Positions 24,573-30,463 of a stretch of DNA of 38,832 bases are shown in pieces. Below the pieces are notes generated by a model, which was given only the letters and a program-made list of their open reading frames with translations, was not told the DNA's origin and searched no databases. How positions within the stretch are numbered: the stretch's first letter is position 1; each line of letters begins with the position of its first letter. Made by a program: the position numbers and the translations under genes. Origin of the DNA: a virus; IMG/VR virus record IMGVR_UViG_3300036715_001875, positions 1-38,832 of that record. The stretch is one strand, 5' to 3'.

Positions 24573-24653
24573 CAATCACACCCTGGCAGCGCCCGTCTGA
24601 GCCGCCAAAAACCGCATGGATGCTTGTTATTTCTGGCTTGCACTGGCCTTCTC

Positions 24654-24703
24654 TTGCCTTCACACGGCAGGGGTCGACAGTTCGAAACTGCCACCGCCCA
24701 CCA
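24654..24703 (+). other. attP core: 3' half of tRNA-Val(CAC)
   Basis: Fifty bases fold as a tRNA from the anticodon stem to the CCA end. The anticodon stem TTGCC/GGCAG encloses the loop TTCACAC (anticodon CAC, 24661-24663). A five-base variable loop, T-stem GACAG/CTGCC with loop TTCGAAA (one A-C mismatch), the acceptor strand ACCGCCC and ACCA follow. No matching 5' half (GGGCGGT) lies upstream, so it is not a gene but a tRNA-identity attachment core. It lies five bases from the integrase 3' end. Integration would rebuild the host tRNA-Val(CAC) gene. Confidence 0.82.
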
Positions 24704-24707
24704 ACAT

Positions 24708-25715
24708 TCATGCGGGTTTCAGGGATTTTAATTTTTGCTGATTATCATGCCGGTGTAATTCTGGTGCATTTTGCGAAAACGCCTTGTCCAGCGCATCGCG
24801 CTGGCGGCCGATCTGCATGTGTGCGTATCGTTGGGTAGTTTTTACCGATGCGTGCCCCAAAATCTCTGCCACGGTGTACAGGTCTGCGCCACTGGCGATC
24901 AGCAGGCTGGCGCAGCTGTGGCGCAAGTCGTGGAAGTTGACGTGCGGCATGCCTGCGGCCTCGCGCGCTCTGCGCCAGCCGCTTTTTATCCCCTCGTAAT
25001 TGAGTTGCAGCGGTATTTTATCGAGCCACGGGCGCAGCGGTGCGACGATGGGGATGGTGCGCGTGCGCAGGGTTTTTGTGTTACCGGCATGGATCAGGAT
25101 GCGGTCGGCGCTGATGTCGGCAGCAGCGAGTTTGCAGATTTCGCCGCGCCGGGTGCCGGTGTAGGTGGCGATCCAGATTGCTGCCTGCATGGCCGGGCTG
25201 GCATGGTCTGCGATGGCCTGTACCTGTTCCAGCGTGAGGTAGATGCTGCGGGCGTTGTTTTCCGGCAGGCGCTTGATGTGGGTGCTGTAGTCGGTGGCAA
25301 TCAGCCCGCGCTCCCAGGCGATGTGCAGGGCTTTTTTTAGGGTGCCGAGGCTGCGGTTGATGGTGGCGGCGGCGTAGTGGCCGGTCATGTCACGGATGAT
25401 GTGCTCAGCGGCCTGGCGTGCCTGGCTGGCGCGGTATTTTTCTGCCCAAAGGCCGATGCGGTTGGCGTGGTAGATGGCAGTGTCAGGGCTGCGCAGGGTG
25501 GCGGCGTGGACGATGTACAGGCTGATTATGTCGGACAGGCGCGGGTCGCCGGGGATACGTGGGCTGGTGTTGCCAGCCAGCGCGCTGCGCAGATCGGCCT
25601 CTAGCTGCTTGGCGTCACCCGCAGATGCACCCGGCGGCAGGATGCGGTGAACGCGTTGGCCTGCGGCCATGACGCCAACATGCCGCCGCCCTTTTTTGTC
25701 GATCCAGATTGACAT
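24708..25715 (-). CDS. int: Tyrosine site-specific integrase
   Basis: 335 aa. It catalyses phage integration and excision. The catalytic set is complete: Arg189 in TYTGTRRGE, a Lys near 214, His262/Arg265 in HDLRHS, His288 in LGHAS and the nucleophile Tyr297 in KTTQRYAH. The N-terminal part (GRRHVGVMAAGQRV) is a short arm-binding domain, and residues 60-150 are the SAM-like core-binding domain. Its 5' end overlaps the xis-like gene by 115 bases, as in lambda. It is the last gene of the leftward operon, with its stop next to attP. Confidence 0.95.
   Translation of the reverse strand: MSIWIDKKGRRHVGVMAAGQRVHRILPPGASAGDAKQLEADLRSALAGNTSPRIPGDPRLSDIISLYIVHAATLRSPDTAIYHANRIGLWAEKYRASQARQAAEHIIRDMTGHYAAATINRSLGTLKKALHIAWERGLIATDYSTHIKRLPENNARSIYLTLEQVQAIADHASPAMQAAIWIATYTGTRRGEICKLAAADISADRILIHAGNTKTLRTRTIPIVAPLRPWLDKIPLQLNYEGIKSGWRRAREAAGMPHVNFHDLRHSCASLLIASGADLYTVAEILGHASVKTTQRYAHMQIGRQRDALDKAFSQNAPELHRHDNQQKLKSLKPA
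24752..24775. promoter_or_regulatory. Candidate integrase arm-type site (inside int 3' end)
   Basis: GGTGTAATTCTGGTGCATTTTG matches the element at 24547-24572 on the other side of the attP core, in the same orientation. It overlaps the codons for the integrase C-terminal PELHRHD. Confidence 0.4.
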
Positions 25716-25879
25716 TGATTATCCCGTAGCCACTGTTTGCATTCCGCGAGATCGTAGCGTTTTGCCCGCGCGCCGATGGGGGTATAGGGTAGCCCATACA
25801 GCTCCAGCCGTCGAACGGTAGATTCGCTGATTGTGAGGGCGGCGCACAGTTGCTGGCGCGTGAGGTGGTGATTGCTCAT
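25601..25879 (-). CDS. Excisionase-like HTH protein
   Basis: 92 aa from the ATG at 25879, which overlaps the previous stop (TAATG); a longer frame to 25966 exists but lacks support. The first 50 residues, LTRQQLCAALTISESTVRRLELYGLPYTPIGARAKRYDLAECKQWL, form a MerR/AlpA-type winged helix (HTH_17) typical of phage Xis and directionality factors. The C-terminal 40 residues are coded in the int overlap and may be spacer. It probably bends attP/attR DNA for excision. Confidence 0.75.
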   Translation of the reverse strand: MSNHHLTRQQLCAALTISESTVRRLELYGLPYTPIGARAKRYDLAECKQWLRDNQCQSGSTKKGGGMLASWPQANAFTASCRRVHLRVTPSS

Positions 25880-26265
25880 TATATGCTCATGATCGGCGAG
25901 TAGCCGCGCGCTGGTAGGCTGCGACGGGCATTGCCATGTCCTGGACGCGATTCGCGGTCGCTGCAAATATGCACGATGCGTGCGCCCGGCAGGCGTGGGA
26001 TATTCACTAAATCAACCGGCTTTGATGATTGATTTCGCACGGTCTGTAACGCGCTACCTGATGCAGTTTCGCGCATCGCGTAGTAGCGATCCATAACCCG
26101 GATGATGTCGCCACACTCATTGAGCGTCACGAGGATGTAGGCAAACTGGCGCGCACGCATGCCAGTGGCTGCGGAAATTGCCTTGCTGGTCATGCCGGTT
26201 TTTGATGTGCGGATTAAATCTAGCATGGCCTGGCGGTTTTTGTGGCCTGTGTCTGTTTTGGTCAT
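25879..26265 (-). CDS. Winged-helix-like early protein
   Basis: 128 aa. The N-terminal half (RQAMLDLIRTSKTGMTSKAISAATGMRARQFAYILVTLNECGDIIRV) reads as a winged HTH, suggesting DNA binding. The C-terminal half is basic and Arg-rich. It is coupled to the xis-like gene by TAATG. A regulatory role in the early operon or excision is possible but unproven. Confidence 0.6.
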   Translation of the reverse strand: MTKTDTGHKNRQAMLDLIRTSKTGMTSKAISAATGMRARQFAYILVTLNECGDIIRVMDRYYAMRETASGSALQTVRNQSSKPVDLVNIPRLPGARIVHICSDRESRPGHGNARRSLPARGYSPIMSI

Positions 26266-26266
26266 T

Positions 26267-26686
26267 TTATTTATCCTCGGGTGAAGGTGCGGTGTAGAGA
26301 GGTGTGGAGTGGTTACTCATGCCCTCAGATCGGTACACTGTAGCCATGCCGTCACCAGACTTAAGCATCTCCAGTCCGCTGCCGCGAATCCAGGCTACCG
26401 GCTCGCCGCGCTCCTCAAGCTTTTTGATACGCATAAGCAATGGCTGCGTAGCTGCATCAATCAATCCCTTGTGGTAATCGCAAATATGCTCTGGCGCATC
26501 AAACGCACAGGCGCACTGCTGCATACAATGCGCTTCGGCTAAATGCTCTTCCAGCCGCTCGATTTCATCACACAGCGCATTTACTGCGCGCACGGCACCG
26601 ATAGGGGCGCATAACTCACCGTTTTCAGCGGCGATACGCTCCCACGCTTCCACGTTGTAGTTCGTTCGGTAGTCTTTTAAGTCCAT
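26267..26686 (-). CDS. Hypothetical early protein
   Basis: 139 aa from the ATG at 26686, preceded by AAGGAA; an upstream ATG (26707) lacks an RBS. The N-terminal half has a coiled-coil segment (VRAVNALCDEIERLEEHLAEAH) and Cys residues (CMQQCACAF, EHICDYH). The C-terminus EPVAWI and STPLYTAP is a short module that recurs at the ends of many phage early proteins. Function unknown. It is the first gene leftward of the cassette-like array. Confidence 0.68.
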   Translation of the reverse strand: MDLKDYRTNYNVEAWERIAAENGELCAPIGAVRAVNALCDEIERLEEHLAEAHCMQQCACAFDAPEHICDYHKGLIDAATQPLLMRIKKLEERGEPVAWIRGSGLEMLKSGDGMATVYRSEGMSNHSTPLYTAPSPEDK

Positions 26687-26726
26687 TTTATGTTCCTTAT
26701 GCTTCAAAAATACGGTTTAAAAGTGG

Positions 26727-26766
26727 GTTAGGCACCTGTTTAGGTGCCTATAACGTGTTGTGCGTC
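26727..26766 (-). repeat. attC-like junction A (28-bp short hairpin with core boxes)
   Basis: Read on the minus strand, the stop codon of the 77-aa gene is followed by GCACAAC, AC, GTTATAGGC, then ACCT-AAAC-AGGT and GCCTAAC. GCACAAC resembles an attC R'' box and GTTATAGGC/GCCTAAC are core-like. The 28-base hairpin (26727-26754) shares GGCACCT and AGGTGCCTATAAC with the one at 27076-27103. It is too short for a full attC and looks like a remnant or fused site. Confidence 0.5.
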
Positions 26767-26998
26767 ACAGCAGCGCCGCCTTTTTTGCCTTCTGCTTTTT
26801 CTCAGGCCGCACCCACTTCATCATCATTTCTCGGGCCACTTCCGGCGTCACGCGTATCACGGTTGCACCCTTGCGTACCCATCTGGCAATATCCTTCGCC
26901 GTGTCTTTCTCCCATCGCGGATCATCCACGCAAGCCGCCCATGCCGCGCCTGGCTGGTCCGGGTCGGCTGCCACATAAACCATCGTTCCGTCTTCCAT
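26765..26998 (-). CDS. Hypothetical cassette gene
   Basis: 77 aa from the ATG at 26998, placed six bases after GGAGG; an upstream ATG at 27037 lies within attC-like junction B and is rejected. MEDGTMVYVAADPDQPGAAWA is followed by RWVRKGATVIRVTPEVAREMM and a very basic Lys-rich tail (PEKKQKAKKAALL), suggesting nucleic-acid contact. It is flanked by attC-like sites on both sides. Function unknown; an accessory anti-defence role is possible by association with the Tad2 gene next to it. Confidence 0.65.
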   Translation of the reverse strand: MEDGTMVYVAADPDQPGAAWAACVDDPRWEKDTAKDIARWVRKGATVIRVTPEVAREMMMKWVRPEKKQKAKKAALL

Positions 26999-27019
26999 GT
27001 CCGCCTCCAAAAAAGTGCC

Positions 27020-27103
27020 GCACAACCCTACGCTCAAGCGGGACTGCGCAAAAGCGTGCCGCCCCTTACCTCTACGTTTGGCACCTCGAAAGGTGCCTAT
27101 AAC
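27020..27103 (-). repeat. attC-like junction B (63-bp site plus short hairpin)
   Basis: Bases 27020-27082 run from GCACAAC to GTTTGGC on the plus strand (minus: GCCAAAC to GTTGTGC), 63 bases, with AACCCTACGCTCAAGCGGG on one arm, GCGC-AAAA-GCG in the centre and CCGCCCCTTACCTCTACGTT on the other arm. These are the boxes, spacing and imperfect pairing of an integron attC (59-base element). The 28-base hairpin GTTTGGCACCT-CGAA-AGGTGCCTATAAC (27076-27103) overlaps its end and abuts the Tad2 stop codon. Confidence 0.7.
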
Positions 27104-27106
27104 ACG

Positions 27107-27364
27107 TTAGCCGCCTTGTGCAACTTGCCAGTCTTCGGCAAGAATATCCGCTTGTGAAGCCAGCCATCCGGCTTGATGTGTTCCTTGCGCGGTATACATG
27201 CATATCACGGGGTCATAGTGTCGCGTTGTATTTTTTGCAACACCTACGGCAATGGGCAAGTGCCTGCCTTCTTCAAGGTATATGTGCATACCCTTGCCGT
27301 TCCAGCCAGATCGCTGTACAAGTTGGTTATCTTTTAACGCTTCAATCGCTTGTCCAAAGTTCAT
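27107..27364 (-). CDS. tad2: Tad2-like Thoeris anti-defence protein (DUF2829)
   Basis: 85 aa, preceded by AAAAGGAA. It has the DUF2829 layout: MNFGQAIEALKDNQLVQRSGWNGKG at the start, a central PVICMYTAQG strand and the conserved end GWLASQADILAEDWQV. Known Tad2 proteins form oligomers that sequester the gcADPR signal made by Thoeris ThsB and so block abortive NAD depletion. The Trp-Asn-Gly motif and the terminal W-L-A-S-Q...D..A-E-D-W pattern are preserved here. It sits alone between two attC-like sites (B and C), like an integron cassette. Family assignment is firm; anti-Thoeris activity is inferred. Confidence 0.85.
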   Translation of the reverse strand: MNFGQAIEALKDNQLVQRSGWNGKGMHIYLEEGRHLPIAVGVAKNTTRHYDPVICMYTAQGTHQAGWLASQADILAEDWQVAQGG

Positions 27365-27405
27365 GTTATTTCCTTTTAAAGTGCCGCGCTTCGTTGTGGG
27401 TAGGC

Positions 27406-27461
27406 GGCTAACCCATCATTCCAGCGGATGCCTTCGGCACCGCTGAATTCATACATTATGC
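27406..27461 (-). repeat. attC-like junction C (56 bp)
   Basis: On the plus strand it runs GGCTAAC ... ATTATGC. Inner arms CATTCCAGCGG and CCGCTGAATTC pair around GCC-TTC-GGC, with one unpaired C on one arm, the extrahelical-base asymmetry typical of attC. Outer boxes on the minus strand are GCATAAT (R''-like) and GTTAGCC (R'-like). It lies between the 58-aa gene and the Tad2 gene. Confidence 0.75.
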
Positions 27462-27483
27462 GTCGCATGGTGCATATCATTGG

Positions 27484-27660
27484 CTATTCGTCATCATCAA
27501 CTTCGTGAACGGTCGCAACGCAAAGAACCTCGCTATCCGGGTGCATCATGCGGTCTTGCAAATATTGCTTGTTGACCTCATTCGATCTCTGGAGCGCTTC
27601 GAGTTCATCACTGAAAACAACCACATCGTCCGTCCCTGCAACTCTCATTTCGTATTGCAT
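27484..27660 (-). CDS. Small acidic hypothetical cassette gene
   Basis: 58 aa from the ATG at 27660, seven bases after GGAG; a TTG at 27672 is rejected. MQYEMRVAGTDDVVVFSDELEALQ begins with a strand-turn-helix pattern, and the end VLCVATVHEVDDDE is strongly acidic. Small acidic phage proteins are often inhibitors or DNA mimics, but nothing specific is recognised. It is bounded by attC-like sites C and D. Confidence 0.65.
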   Translation of the reverse strand: MQYEMRVAGTDDVVVFSDELEALQRSNEVNKQYLQDRMMHPDSEVLCVATVHEVDDDE

Positions 27661-27677
27661 TTTTATCTCCAAAATTC

Positions 27678-27738
27678 GCCCCCAACACGGCGGTCAACAG
27701 CAACCGCTTTCAGCGGCGCGTTACCTTAGTCGTTATGC
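27678..27738 (-). repeat. attC-like junction D (61 bp)
   Basis: On the minus strand it starts with GCATAAC just before the TAA stop of the 76-aa gene and ends GTTGGGGGC, 61 bases. The central hairpin CCGCT-GAA-AGCGG and flanking GTAACGCG/TGCTGTTGAC arms pair with unpaired single bases. A stop codon lying just inside the R'' box is the normal cassette arrangement. Confidence 0.72.
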
Positions 27739-27956
27739 CCCAATCCAATCGGGCATGGTCTAACTGGGCACTGCATGCAGTAGCGGTGCGGCGCTGCGTG
27801 CGGGCAGTCCTCGAACCGGGCTTCGCATATCATCCGCAGTGCGTCGGCGCATTCACGCAGCGCCTCGCGTCGGTCGGCGTTTCCAGCCCCGCTGTCGGCC
27901 TCAGTCTGCCAATGCCCAGCTAGTGTCGTAAGTGTCGTAATCCGTATGGTTTCCAT
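27726..27956 (-). CDS. Small Cys-rich hypothetical cassette gene
   Basis: 76 aa from the ATG at 27956 with GGAGAGGAAAG upstream; a longer frame to 27992 runs through attC-like site E. An amphipathic helix (ADRREALRECADALRMICEARFED) is followed by CPHAAPHRYCMQCPVRPCP, with five Cys and two His that could bind zinc. No family is recognised. It is bounded by attC-like sites D and E. Confidence 0.65.
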   Translation of the reverse strand: METIRITTLTTLAGHWQTEADSGAGNADRREALRECADALRMICEARFEDCPHAAPHRYCMQCPVRPCPIGLGHND

Positions 27957-27978
27957 CGTCTTTCCTCTCCGGGCCAGT

Positions 27979-28006
27979 GCCCAACAATTCATTCAATTGG
28001 CTATGC
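27979..28006 (-). repeat. attC-like junction E (28 bp, truncated)
   Basis: On the plus strand GCCCAACAATTCATTC leads into AATTGGCTATGC. GCCCAAC is a perfect core box (GTTGGGC on the minus strand), and AACAATTCATTC is the usual continuation of many attC sites. The centre is missing, leaving a CAATT-GAATG-AATTG hairpin on the minus strand. The stop codon of the 74-aa gene lies in the distal box. Confidence 0.55.
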
Positions 28007-28225
28007 CGCCTTATGCTTACACCCAGCGCACGCCGTCCACGGTAACCACACGCCGCGCTGGTCTGTCATCTGGCGCATCAGATGAGCGTTACCCCCGGCG
28101 CGCCAATGTGGGCATCCGGGCAGCCAGCCGCCGGTAAATGGCGCATGGTTGTAGCATGTTGGCAGCGCGGGTTGTCGGTGGTTGCGCGCGTGCCAGGATT
28201 GCTGGATTTCAGGCATAGTCTTCAT
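28001..28225 (-). CDS. Small Cys/His-rich hypothetical protein
   Basis: 74 aa, ATGA overlap with the upstream gene. LPTCYNHAPFTGGWLPGCPHW and WTACAGCKHK give two Cys/His clusters consistent with a zinc finger. Trp- and Pro-rich. Its start MKTMPEI is echoed by the 19-codon frame at 28577. Its stop lies in attC-like site E, so it may be the first member of the array or the gene next to which the array was inserted. Confidence 0.65.
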   Translation of the reverse strand: MKTMPEIQQSWHARNHRQPALPTCYNHAPFTGGWLPGCPHWRAGGNAHLMRQMTDQRGVWLPWTACAGCKHKAA

Positions 28226-28521
28226 TGAGCGGCATCATTCTGCACATCATCAAAAAAGGGCTCTACGTCCAGCCAGTCCTGTCTATTCATTGCCAGTGAA
28301 CAGAAAAAACGTAAGCGCTCAAGCGGGTCATCTTCCAGTTCGCCAAACAGCTCTTTGAATTTATCCAGCGTGCGTAATTCTGGTTTTGCCGAGTTATATG
28401 GCCGGTAATATCGCTGGATCGAATGACTGAATTTTTGATAACGCGATTCCGTCACATAGCGAATCAGCCCGTTGCCTTTGTCGGTTTCCCACGCAATCGG
28501 CTCACCCCGTATGTCGGTCAT
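28222..28521 (-). CDS. Hypothetical early protein
   Basis: 99 aa with a strong RBS (AAGGAGG) upstream. It begins MTDIRGEPIAWETDKGNGLIRYVTE, the GEPIAW-type module seen in many phage early proteins, then helices with many charged residues (FKELFGELEDDPLERLRFF). Function unknown. It overlaps its downstream neighbour by four bases. Confidence 0.68.
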   Translation of the reverse strand: MTDIRGEPIAWETDKGNGLIRYVTESRYQKFSHSIQRYYRPYNSAKPELRTLDKFKELFGELEDDPLERLRFFCSLAMNRQDWLDVEPFFDDVQNDAAQ

Positions 28522-28577
28522 TTTGTTACCTCCTTGTGCTTAATTTCTGGCAGGGTTTTCATGGATGCACCATTCAT
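28518..28577 (-). CDS. Possible 19-codon coupling ORF
   Basis: ATG at 28577 overlaps the methyltransferase stop (ATGA), and its own stop overlaps the start of the 99-aa gene (ATGA). It encodes MNGASMKTLPEIKHKEVTK. It spans the only gap in this part of the operon and may serve translational coupling, or be the remnant of a gene starting MKTLPEI like the 74-aa protein (MKTMPEI). It may also be chance. Confidence 0.3.
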   Translation of the reverse strand: MNGASMKTLPEIKHKEVTK

Positions 28578-29251
28578 GCGAACATCCTTGTCTGTGCAGT
28601 AGCCTGTTCGATGCGCTTACAGGCCGCATCGTAATAATCTTTGTCTAACTCGCATCCGACCATCTCAAAGCCGAGGTTATTGCAGGCTATAGCGGAACTT
28701 CCTGAGCCTAGGTGCGTGTCCAGAATTCGGTCGCCGGGCTTGGCGTAGTTGGTCAGGAGCCATTCGTAGAGCTTTACTGGTTTCTGTGTTGGATGTATCC
28801 GCGCCTCTTTATTTTTCATATCACCTTGAATCATGCCGTTCCATGTGTGCTTAAATTTACGCAGAGCGATATCAAACGATGAAAAAGCAAGCTCACAATC
28901 ACTGAACTTTGTTGTGCCGTTGTCCTTATCCCAAACAATCCACCCCATAGATGGTGGAAGGTGGTTTGTCATGTAGTTGCCACCCCATATAATGCGATTC
29001 TTGCTCACTCGATCAAGTTGCTCAAAGTATTCGTGCTCAGGTATAGATGCATCCCAATCTTTATTTTCAAACGCACTTTTCATCGCGCAGCCGTTTCCGC
29101 TCTTTCTTATCTCGCCGCCAAATAATTCAGCCGCATTTATCCCATAAGGCGGGTCAACAATCGCCAGCTCAAACGCTTTATCCGGCAATGTGCGCATATA
29201 TTCCATGCAATCCATCCGGTGCAGCGTGGCTTTTCCAATGATGTCGCTCAT
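28574..29251 (-). CDS. DNA adenine/cytosine-N4 methyltransferase
   Basis: 225 aa. The catalytic motif IV DPPYGI lies near residue 34, and the AdoMet motif I (DTHLGSGSSAIAC) near 176, with HPTQKPVKLYEWL (motif X-like) between. This order is that of beta-class N6-adenine/N4-cytosine methyltransferases (N6_N4_Mtase). No restriction gene is nearby, so it is an orphan enzyme, likely protecting phage DNA from host restriction or tuning expression. It is coupled to the upstream gene by ATGA. Confidence 0.9.
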   Translation of the reverse strand: MSDIIGKATLHRMDCMEYMRTLPDKAFELAIVDPPYGINAAELFGGEIRKSGNGCAMKSAFENKDWDASIPEHEYFEQLDRVSKNRIIWGGNYMTNHLPPSMGWIVWDKDNGTTKFSDCELAFSSFDIALRKFKHTWNGMIQGDMKNKEARIHPTQKPVKLYEWLLTNYAKPGDRILDTHLGSGSSAIACNNLGFEMVGCELDKDYYDAACKRIEQATAQTRMFA

Positions 29252-29706
29252 GCCGAAACCCTCAGCACGTCACCCGCGTCCATCCGCTTATGCACCTCAG
29301 CAATCGCCTCGCGGATATGTTTCTGCCGCGCCATCCGTATCTGCGCATCATGTAGGCTGCACAGGCTGGTGATGGCCTGTATCGCCTCGCCATCAAGCCC
29401 ATATTTGCCGCTGCGCTGGTGGCGTGAGAAACAGCGTAGGATGCCGTCTTGCGCCAGCTTGATTGCGTCGATGCTGTCGGCACCGTAGCCGCGTTCTGCC
29501 AGCACCAGGGCAATGTTGCTGGCGCATGCCAGTGTGTGGACGTGGCTCTCGACGCCGTTGCCGGTACGCAAGCATTCCAGCGCCATCCGGTACGCCAGCG
29601 ATAGGTCGGTGGTCTGGCTGCCGTCCAGCTGCTGCACGCCGACTAGGGCGCGGGTGGCTGCGTGCGGGTCGCGGGCGGTGCCGAAGCGTTTCCCACGTTT
29701 TTTCAT
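29248..29706 (-). CDS. Hypothetical early protein
   Basis: 152 aa from the ATG at 29706, overlapping the upstream stop (ATGA); the longer frame to 29784 is rejected. A basic start (KKRGKRFGTARDPHAATRALVG) is followed by an all-helical body (LSLAYRMALECLRTGNG, HTLACASNIALVLAERGYG). Proteins of this pattern are common in early operons of proteobacterial phages, function unknown. Confidence 0.7.
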   Translation of the reverse strand: MKKRGKRFGTARDPHAATRALVGVQQLDGSQTTDLSLAYRMALECLRTGNGVESHVHTLACASNIALVLAERGYGADSIDAIKLAQDGILRCFSRHQRSGKYGLDGEAIQAITSLCSLHDAQIRMARQKHIREAIAEVHKRMDAGDVLRVSA

Positions 29707-30329
29707 GGCTTGACGACCGCGAATTCGATGACCCATACCCATGGGTTTGCGTCCCATGAGCCGGGGCCGTTGATGGATTCCCAAAGGTCTCGGTATGCAT
29801 CATGCAATCCAAACGCATATTGTGGTGCATCGGACTCGATGATTCCCTCTGCGATGCAGTCTGCACCACTGATTTCATTCAGCCGCTCCACTCTCACACC
29901 GGTTATTTCCAGCGTGATGCGGCTGGCCCATCGCGGCATGTGGATGGTTGGAACGGTCAATCCTTTGCCACCGCGATAACCGTTCAGTTTTACCCATACA
30001 TCACTTGCTTCGTGGGTATTCTCTATTTCACGAAAGGCTCCATCTGCAGCATAACGAACACCATCAAGTCCGCTGGGCAACTCTTCTGCGCGGCACGTCT
30101 CGCGCACCCACAGCTGGTCGCCTGGCTTGCCATATGGGCATCCATTCCAGTATCTTTTTCCAATCAAGCTGTTTTCGATTTCCAATAGGCATTCATCTTG
30201 ATCGAAGTCTGTTGCATAAACGACGTGAGGTTGTGATGTCTTAATTGCTACCCGCCGCGTCTGCGTTTTCCGCCCCTCCAAAATGGCTCTCACCATTGGC
30301 GCGCTGAACATAATATGGCGAGATTTCAT
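29703..30329 (-). CDS. Phage early protein with ASCH-like N-terminus
   Basis: 208 aa from the ATG at 30329, which overlaps the stop of the small membrane gene (TGATG). MFSAPMVRAILEGRKTQTRR is the hallmark of a widespread phage family related to ASCH/PUA-like domains; GDQLWVRETCR, MPRWASRITLEITGVRVERL and the final NPWVWVIEF complete it. ASCH domains bind RNA or modified nucleosides, but the phage role is not known. Confidence 0.8.
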   Translation of the reverse strand: MKSRHIMFSAPMVRAILEGRKTQTRRVAIKTSQPHVVYATDFDQDECLLEIENSLIGKRYWNGCPYGKPGDQLWVRETCRAEELPSGLDGVRYAADGAFREIENTHEASDVWVKLNGYRGGKGLTVPTIHMPRWASRITLEITGVRVERLNEISGADCIAEGIIESDAPQYAFGLHDAYRDLWESINGPGSWDANPWVWVIEFAVVKP

Positions 30330-30463
30330 CAGCTCATCACTACGGCATAGCACGCGGTCACAAAAACCACGATCATGCACAGTTGCCAGACCTGGCTGGA
30401 TTCTGCATGGCGCACTTTGCGGATGGCGCGTACGGCTCGGGCGCTGATTTGTAGTGTGGTCAT
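30329..30463 (-). CDS. 44-residue single-TM protein
   Basis: ATG at 30463 overlaps the upstream stop (ATGA), and the stop at 30331-30329 overlaps the next start (TGATG). A basic N-terminus (MTTLQISARAVRAIRKVRHAE) is followed by one hydrophobic span (VWQLCMIVVFVTACYAVVM). The exact fit between two genes, with overlaps at both ends, supports it as real. It could be an inner-membrane regulator or exclusion peptide; function unknown. Confidence 0.6.
   Translation of the reverse strand: MTTLQISARAVRAIRKVRHAESSQVWQLCMIVVFVTACYAVVMS

Noticed and set aside
24601-24703. A complete tRNA-Val gene
   Set aside because: The 3' half folds well, but no D-arm or GGGCGGT 5' acceptor strand is present upstream, so it is an attachment core and not a gene.
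24708-25715. Integron integrase that could drive the attC-like array
   Set aside because: The recombinase is an ordinary phage integrase coupled to xis and next to a tRNA attP. I see no IntI-specific insert between the catalytic motifs and no attI nearby.
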